DNA of 64,000 nucleotides from contig NC_134104.1 in assembly GCF_040939455.1 (NCBI RefSeq), forward strand, positions 8,269,501 through 8,333,500, in the 5' to 3' direction. The notes below the pieces were generated by a model, which saw only the letters and a list, made by a program, of their open reading frames with translations, had not been told where the DNA came from and searched no databases. This stretch comes from Microcebus murinus (lineage: Eukaryota > Chordata > Mammalia > Primates > Cheirogaleidae). Of this stretch, positions 57,641-64,000 are shown piece by piece (position 1 is the stretch's first letter; every line of letters begins with the position of its first letter). A program made the position numbers and the translations under genes.

Positions 57641-58495
57641 ATAGCCATCAGTCACCCCCAGGAACCAAATCAAACAAACCGATCAATCTCTAAGGAACTA
57701 CCCATTAATCAAAAGATGGTGCTGAGATGTTGGCCATTTTTCATCATTCCACGTGTAATATTTTGAGTCTGACACGCTGACAGGGTGGTCGGAATACGTG
57801 AAATGATCACGTCCGAGAGGAAGGACAGTTAAGCTTCGTAGCGCTGGACGGTTTGTGCATTACCTGTTTATCACAGACTCCCACGTTTTCCCTTCTAAGG
57901 TATTTGCTTCCTTCTGAAGTCGTGGCATGGTACCTGTCGTTGGCAGTGACAATTACAAGAGGCTCTTACTACTGAGCACGAACGAAACTTTGGGGAACCC
58001 CGTGCCTCTGTGGTCCTCAGGGCTGGGGTTTTGTCCATCAACATCCTGGTCCCAGGAGGTCGGCGGCCAGCACGCAGACAAGCAGGTCTGCGCTCACGGG
58101 CTTCCTCACGGCCACGCCGAGCAGCTGACTTCAGTAGTGAGACGGATTGGGCCATTTAGCAGGTGGGCAAGGCCCGGAGGAAAGATTAATTATAACTAAG
58201 TAGTCTCAGGCACCACTGCCCAGGCGAACCTCACCAGTGTGAAGTGCCAGTAGCTGACCGCTGGGATTGAAAGTTTATTTGCATGAACGCACCTTTACAA
58301 AAAAAAAAAAAATACTAAAGTCCTTCATCTGTTTTTATTTTCCCTACCTCCGTGAACGTACAAGCATCCCAGCAAGTTCTATTGGACTTCCAGATCCCTG
58401 AGTCCCTAAGATTAGTAGTCTTTTCTGGGCCCCAGCTTTGCCAGGAGGAAGGAGCTCAGTGAGCAGTGCTAGGAGGATTTAAGATTGAGGAGCTG
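57641..58495. other. Unique sequence
   Basis: Poly-A at 58299. No exon or repeat recognised. Confidence 0.4.
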
Positions 58496-58499
58496 GTCC

Positions 58500-58600
58500 C
58501 CTGGGTCCTAGACTCGTCCTAGTAGCTGTGCAGCACTGGGCAAGTCAGTTTGTCTTTCTGGGGCTCAACTTCGTCGTCTGCAAAATGGGTGCATCAGACA
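58500..58600 (-). repeat. MIR fragment, antisense
   Basis: 'cagcactgggcaagtcagtttgtctttctggggctcaacttcgtcgtctgcaaaatggg' is the reverse-complement MIR core. Confidence 0.8.
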
Positions 58601-58609
58601 AAATGGGAA

Positions 58610-58796
58610 CCTGGCCCACTGCTTGTTTTTGTAAGTAAAGCTTTATTGGGACACAGCCACGCCCACTCACTTGCCACTATCTGTGGCTGCTTTGGGACTA
58701 CAACAGCAGAGCTGAGCAGTTGCAAAACACCCCAAGGCTGGCCAAGCAGGAAACTTTCACTTGCGTTTTACAGGAAAAGTTTGGGCGCCCTGGACT
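58610..58796 (-). mobile_element. hAT-type MITE relic, antisense
   Basis: 'ttgtaagtaaagctttattgggacacagccacgcccactcac', 'ctgtggctgctttgggactacaacagcagagctgagcagttgc', and end 'acaggaaaagtttgggcgccctgg' are the reverse complement of the element whose start is 'caggggtcggcaaac..tgtaaagggccag'. A second copy in the other direction begins at 63963. Confidence 0.8.
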
Positions 58797-59270
58797 AAGC
58801 GATTGCCGTCTAGGTTCCCTCCAGATTTCCATCTGTGACTCTGGGAAGAAGGAAAGAGTGTGGGGCCTTTGGGTACCTGAGTAAAGGGACAGCTCTGAGG
58901 GGGAGAAAGGGTCAGAACGGGGAGGCTGGACGGGCCCACAAGGCACACCTGTGAGCTGGCTTCGTGCGGCTTCCCTCTGGCCCAGGGCCGTGCTTTGGGG
59001 GCCCCAGCGGGAAGTGTGGTGAGCGGGGAGGGGTCCAGCTCAGGCTTTAAAGACCGCATATAACCCTTGGGCAGCAGACGATTCCCAGTAAGGAGGCGAT
59101 GACGCCAGTGGCCGCCCGGTACCAGTGGACGCTGTGCAGCTAGAGGTCAGATGCGGTCGGTGGCACTTTGTGCTCATTAGGCAGTGTCAGCTGCACTCAG
59201 AGGCCACCAGCCAGGCCCCTATAGGTGACAAACTGTCCGCCCTGCCCGCCTGCTGCTCGCCAGCTCAGGC
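58797..59270. other. Unique sequence
   Basis: No recognised element. Confidence 0.4.
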
Positions 59271-59274
59271 AGTC

Positions 59275-59610
59275 ACCAGTCGAAACCTCCTTGGCGTTTC
59301 CAAAGAGTCCCCTCTGCCTGGGATCCCCACCCCTCCAGCCCACCCCAGCTCCTCTGTCATCACCGCTCCCCCCACCTCGGCCAGGGGCCCTGGCCATCCC
59401 CTGTCCCCTTCCCTGCCCTGGCCACCACGCTACTCCCCTGGCCCCGCGCGGCCGGCTTCTATCCTCTTCATCCTTCAAGACTCAGCTTGGTGTTCACCTC
59501 CCCATGAAGGCCGCCGGTCTCTCGGCCCCGCAGTCCCCCAGGTGCCCGCAGACTGACACCCCTGCGTTCTGTGCACGTCTGTTCTGGCTGCAGGGCCCAC
59601 CACGCCTTCT
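59275..59610 (+). repeat. L2 LINE relic
   Basis: 'cctctgcctgggatcccc', 'cttcatccttcaagactcagcttggtgttcacctccccatgaaggcc', 'gttctgtgcacgtctg' match the L2 3' region on plus. GC-rich insert between the parts. Confidence 0.6.
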
Positions 59611-62165
59611 GGGCTTCTGGGCATCTGACTTGTGGGTCTCTCGGGGTCTCAGGGCCGGGCCTTGCGTGGGAAGCCGGGTTTGATTGCTTACGAGGTGGTT
59701 TGGCCAACACTCCCCCTCCCCCAGGACGGCCTTGGCGCCTGCTCTCCGCCAGCGAGCTCTGACTGCACACTCCACAGGGCCCCACGTGTGGGTGCCCGAG
59801 CTGCTTCCGCGGCAGCAGGGGAGGGACAAGGCTCTCTAAGGCCAGACCCCCAAGGGCACGAGTCCAGGGGGCCTGGAAGCCGAGGCAGAGCCGAAGCAGG
59901 AAGCACCTTGTATCCATGCATTGTGCCCACGGTGTATTCCAGAATGATCCAAGGAAAGATGTGCACCCCTGGATCCTCACATCACCTGGGCCCGTGGTCT
60001 GAGTCGCTCCCTGTGTCCTGGCAGAGGACGCTGGGCAGGACATCCCCCGGCCCTGCTTCCCGTCCTCACAAGCACCTGCCAGCTCCGAGGCCCGAGGCCA
60101 GCGGCCGTCGCTGAATGTGACATTTGAATCCCAGGTGGCAGCGTGTGCCCTGGCGGGCCCAGGTCCAGCAGGTCCTGGATATGCGATCCTGCCTCTCACG
60201 CGGTGGCCACACCGCCCACCCCTCTCATTCTGGGAAAGAGAGAAGTATCAGTACTTTCCTTCAAGTTCTAAATTGTGGTTTTTAATTTACATGTTGAACT
60301 CCAGGACAGCCTCGTCTTCCCGGGCTGCTCTTGGGTCACCTCCCCAGTGCATCTGCATCCTGTTCTCTGGAAGGCGCCGGACATCACAGGCTCCTCCCCG
60401 CGCCGTGGGTCTCGCGGCTCTGGGAAACCGAGGGCAGCCGGCACAGGTTGGGGGGGGGGGCAGGCAGAGGGAGTTCTAGGCTGCTGGGGTACTCCTGGCT
60501 CTGCGGGGCTTTGGGCAGGAATGTTTGCAAACCCCTAGCCCGTCCTGGGGAGCTCTCGGTGTCTCCCCAAGTTAATAAGTGAGGACAAGGAAGAACGTTT
60601 GCTCCAAGTCAGGATGCGCAGTTTGGGTTGGAGTCACTCCCCTGTGGTTCTTTTTCCTCTTTATTTCAAGACATGATCTGACCCCGCCAGGGGTAATAGC
60701 ATGTATTTTCCACATAAAGTGGGGTCTGAATTTGGGGAGGGAGGGAGGGACCAGACTGTTGGGCACGGAGTGTGGCTGCCTTGATTCCACTGGACGTGAA
60801 GACAAGATGGGTTTGACAATGAGCAGAGGGGGCAGGGAGCCTGCTATTATCTCAGTTTGGGAATCAGGTCAATTGACAAAGAAGAGTCCAAAGATTTTTG
60901 CTGGGAGATACAGGCCTTTATGTTTAGAATGAAGGCATAGATAAATCTCATATAATAACTAGATAGGGATTTTTTTAGCGGACATATTGCCACTGATAGA
61001 AAATTCTAAAGCCTAAGGCATCATACCGGCCTCTGGCCTTCTTGTATAAAACTCCAAATATTTTCCAACATGATTTGTATTTGGGGGAACCGCGACAGTA
61101 CTGCCATTTTCCTTGCAAAGTAGGGGCGGGAACTAGGATAATAGACGTGTCCCTGAATCCTCTTCCAGGTTCCCCCGCCCCCGTCTGCTCAGCTAACATG
61201 GGGCCCCCGCCCAGCATCGACTCTACCCCGGGGACCACTTGTCCTCTCTGTCTGCCTCCCCCAGCAGCGGCCACCAGCATTGGGCCTCCCCGTCGTTCCC
61301 AAGACATCTGCCCACACAGATGCACCTCCAGGGCGTGGAATGAGATTTCCTTGGCAAAAAAATCCCAAGCCGTCTACAGGACTCAGTTTCAGGATTTTCT
61401 TGGAATGTTGTGGAAAACTGTGTCTCTGCCATGGGAACATTCAGAAGAAGAGGTTTGGAGGGGGCTCCAGTTACAAGACTGTATGCCTGTGGCTCTATTT
61501 CCGAACCAAACGGATATTCTGCAGCCACTGACGTCTCCTCTCCGGGGTGTCTGTGAGCCCAGGCAAGGCGGGACGCCACCTTGACAACACGTGACCCCCT
61601 CGTGCTTCTCTCGGGACAATCCTCTGGCCACCTCCATGTGCTGCCGGGAGCCAGCTGGACGGCCTGCTGGTTTAGGAAGGAGCTGATCTTCACAAAACAG
61701 CCTCCACTTTTAGGTACGCTGTGATGATCGCCAACTTTTTAAATCTTTGATACGAATTGCCTAACCCCCCAAAAGTGGATTATTTTCTTCCTTTCCCAAA
61801 TGACAGCTTTTCAAGAAAATCTGGCTTCCCCCCAAGCCACTGCCGTTTCGGGATGTCTGCTCTGCTCAGCTTGCAAATCGAAGCGAGCAGATGCTCGGGC
61901 TGCAGCATCCAACCTGGTTCGGATCCCCACGGGAGCCGCTCTGCAGAGCAGCGTGCCCACTCCTCGGGGAGCGTTGAAAGAGGGAGTGTTTCGAGACACC
62001 CACTGGCTGACTCCTGCCAAACATCTGAAGTCTGCTAGGAGGGCCTGATCTGTTTCTATTCTCTGCCCGGGGGGATGGACAGTGGAGCTGGGCTGGCCTT
62101 GGAGGGAGATTATCGTTTGCTTGGGGCCGTCGTGGGTTCCGGTGGATTATTTATGGAGTCTCCTG
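59611..62165. other. Unique non-coding sequence
   Basis: GC-rich to 60.6 kb with frames to 243 codons (minus, no domain), then mixed. A G run lies at 60451-60459. Frames of 180 and 156 codons at 61.0-61.7 kb overlap on opposite strands. No gene supported. Confidence 0.4.
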
Positions 62166-62167
62166 CT

Positions 62168-62470
62168 GTTGTGGGTTGAATCGTGTTCCCGCAAAGAATG
62201 TGTTCAAGTCTTAGCCCCCACACCTGTGAACGTGACCTTATTTGGAAATGAGGTCTTTACCGATGTGATCGAGTAAAGACGAGCTCATGCCGAAGTAGGG
62301 TAGGTCTGCGGTCCATCGACCCATGTCCTTGTAAGAGGAGGGAAATTTGGAGACACACACAGAGGGAAGACGACCGTGTGAAGGCAAAGGCAGAGATCGG
62401 GATGAAGCAGCTAGTAGCCAAAGAATGCCAAGGATTGCAGCACCCACCGGAAGTTAGGAAGTGTGTAAGC
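62168..62470 (+). mobile_element. MLT1-type LTR (ERVL-MaLR), 5' part
   Basis: 'gttgtgggttgaatcgtgttcccgc', 'cgtgaccttatttggaaatgaggtctttaccgatgtgatcgag', 'atgtccttgtaagagg', 'ggagacacacacagagggaagacg', 'agcagctagtagccaaagaatgccaagg' follow MLT1 on plus. The 3' end is degraded. Confidence 0.8.
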
Positions 62471-63126
62471 AGCATGGATGTGGCTTCCTGTTCAGCGGCT
62501 GCCATGGGTGAGGTCCTCATGGCAGGAAGCTGGTGCATTTGAAAGATCAGAATCTGGCCTCAGGGCTTGTTACTGTTCTTGAATGGGAAGCCAGAGACAC
62601 TTATGGCTTTTATTAATACCGATTGGGAGAGAAAAAGTTCAGAAAGAAAAAGGAAAAGAAAAAATAATAGATTTTGCTAGTGCAAAGGCTGCACTGTTTG
62701 TAGTTATGATTTCTTCCTATGAGAAGGCCTCCCTCGGTCCTGATACTACTTCTGTAATGGGCTTCTTCAAACCAGTCTGGTGGTCCCACTAACTGAGACT
62801 GATCATCTCCCTCTCTTCATTCTGGGTAATTTGGGACAGAGATTACATCTTATCCTTGCATTGCTCCCTAACAGCATCTACCAAATGGATCACTGGAGTT
62901 CAACACACTTTTATTCAGCTTAATACTACATAAGTTGAATTAAAGTCCTGGATGCAGTAGTGTGAAAGTTTTTTTTTATTTGATGAGATGAAAATTGTAA
63001 TTTCATCTCATTTTTGAAATACTCAAATTTTTAAAGCCTGAAAAAAGAGATATAATTTGCAAAGCACAGGAATGAGTAGACTGAAAACCACCTTCAGATC
63101 AGAAGCTAAAAATTTGGGGTAACTAT
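62471..63126. other. AT-rich unique sequence with a short palindrome
   Basis: ATGAGATGAAA (62983-62993) and TTTCATCTCAT (63001-63011) form an 11-bp perfect stem around a 7-base loop. No gene recognised. Confidence 0.45.
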
Positions 63127-63622
63127 ATTAATCAGGGTTCTCCAAAGTAATAGGACCAAAAGGATGTGTGTGTGTGTGTGTGTGTGTATAAATATGTATA
63201 TATGTATGTATGTGTGTATAAATACCTATATTTATAAATATATGTATGTGTGTATGTATGTATATATGTACATATGAAGATAGATTTAAGAATTGACTCA
63301 TATGATTGTGAGGCTTGGTAAGTTTGAAATCTGATGGGGAGGCAGCAGCCTAAAGACTTAGGGGAGAGCCGTGATTTTACTCCAAGGGTTTACGTCTGCT
63401 GGCAGAGTCCCTTCTTGCCCAGGGAGGTCAGACTTTGTTCTGTTCTGGCCTTCAACCGATTGGATGAGGCCCACCCACATTAGGGAGGGCTTTCCTAAAA
63501 GTCCACTGATTTAAATGTTAATCTCATCCAAAAAAACACCCTCACAGAAACATCCACAATAATATTTGGCCAAATATCTGGGCCCCAGGGCCTAGCCGGG
63601 TTAACCCATAAAATACATCACA
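63127..63622 (-). mobile_element. MLT2-type LTR (ERVL), antisense
   Basis: 'tattaatcagggttctccaaagtaataggacc', then a TG/TATG simple tract (63165-63272), 'agatttaagaattgactcatatgattgtgaggcttgg', 'ggatgaggcccacccacattagggagggc', 'gttaatctcatccaaaaaaacacc', 'gggcctagccgggttaacccataaaat'. Reverse complement of MLT2, near full length; better preserved than the 5.95-kb copy. Confidence 0.85.
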
Positions 63623-63962
63623 GTAATTCTCCAGATCCTGTTTCTCGATGGGTGCACCATTGTCGTTTGGGGCACGGCACTTCTCTACTGGGCGGGGCTG
63701 TCCCCAACACTGTCCAACACTTAACATTTTTAGTCCCCGATTACTAAATACCACGGTGATCCTTGTCATTGCAACGACAAAGACTGGGCCCCCACAGTCC
63801 TCAACGCGCTCTTGGGGGCTGCTTCTGCCCAGGCTGGGATCCACCGGTTTAGGTTGTCTGACTCTGCAGTACTGTTGCCAGCTTGTTGCAACACGGAGAG
63901 GAACAGTGGACCTCTCAGGTCTTGACGTTCAGACGTCACAAGGATATGGCCATTGGCTGATC
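63623..63962. other. Unique sequence
   Basis: No recognised element. Confidence 0.4.
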
Positions 63963-64000
63963 CAGGGGTTGGCAAACCTTTTCAGTAAAGGGCCAGACAG
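63963..64000 (+). mobile_element. hAT-type MITE, 5' end, cut by the window edge
   Basis: 'caggggttggcaaacc', 'cagtaaagggccagacag' is the plus-strand start of the same element family as at 58610-58796. The rest lies outside the window. Confidence 0.8.

Noticed and set aside
59468..60199. 243-codon minus-strand frame
   Set aside because: Partly overlaps an L2 relic, low-complexity, no domain, other frames also open.

Overview
This is nuclear DNA from a strepsirrhine primate, most likely a lemur of the mouse-lemur group. The best evidence is the set of dimeric Alu copies near 11.5, 19.4, 33.2, 41.1 and 52.2 kb. They carry the linker block with 'agaaagaaattaattggccaac' sense between the two arms, which I associate with lemur Alu subfamilies. 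The second marker is a 240-bp piggyBac-type MITE at 20170-20409; recent piggyBac activity among primates is known from mouse lemur. Human-style AluS/Y copies are absent, while MIR, L2, MLT1 and MLT2 relics shared by placental mammals are present.

I find no protein-coding gene that I can defend. The long open frames are GC-rich shadows, translated Alu or L1, or the CA-rich minisatellite at 47.8-48.7 kb. No frame shows a recognisable domain outside L1 ORF2 remnants, and no exon series with conserved splice sites is visible. The window therefore looks intergenic or like a large intron.

Layout. 0-10 kb: mixed unique sequence, three LTR relics (3.3, 5.95, 9.95 kb), an L2 (7.0 kb) and an antisense L1 end (8.3-9.05 kb). 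10-20 kb: Alus, MIRs, an old antisense L1 (14.9-16 kb) and an old L1-like element split by an Alu (18.3-19.3 kb). 20-28 kb: the piggyBac MITE, then mostly unique sequence with a CpG-rich patch (22.0-22.36 kb) and candidate regulatory elements. 28.2-31.3 kb: two L1 fragments in opposite orientation. 31-40 kb: GC-rich unique DNA with CpG-rich patches (32.3 and 38.8 kb), a young Alu with a perfect 14-bp target duplication, and L2/MLT1 relics. 40-48 kb: MER20, Alu, candidate enhancer sequence (41.9 and 43.2 kb), two DNA transposon relics and the 31-bp minisatellite. 48.9-64 kb: unique DNA with old L1-like pieces, an Alu, a tandem array of three perfect heat-shock-element matches (56.13 kb), candidate conserved blocks, MIR, L2, MLT1 and MLT2 relics, and a hAT relic cut by the window end.

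There are no interacting genes to describe. The functional interest lies in putative cis-regulatory DNA (CpG-rich patches, motif clusters, AT-rich repeat-free blocks) and in the transposon history. Assignments to repeat families come from recognising consensus patterns by eye; a RepeatMasker/Dfam run would fix subfamily names and edges. Regulatory calls are inference and carry low confidence.
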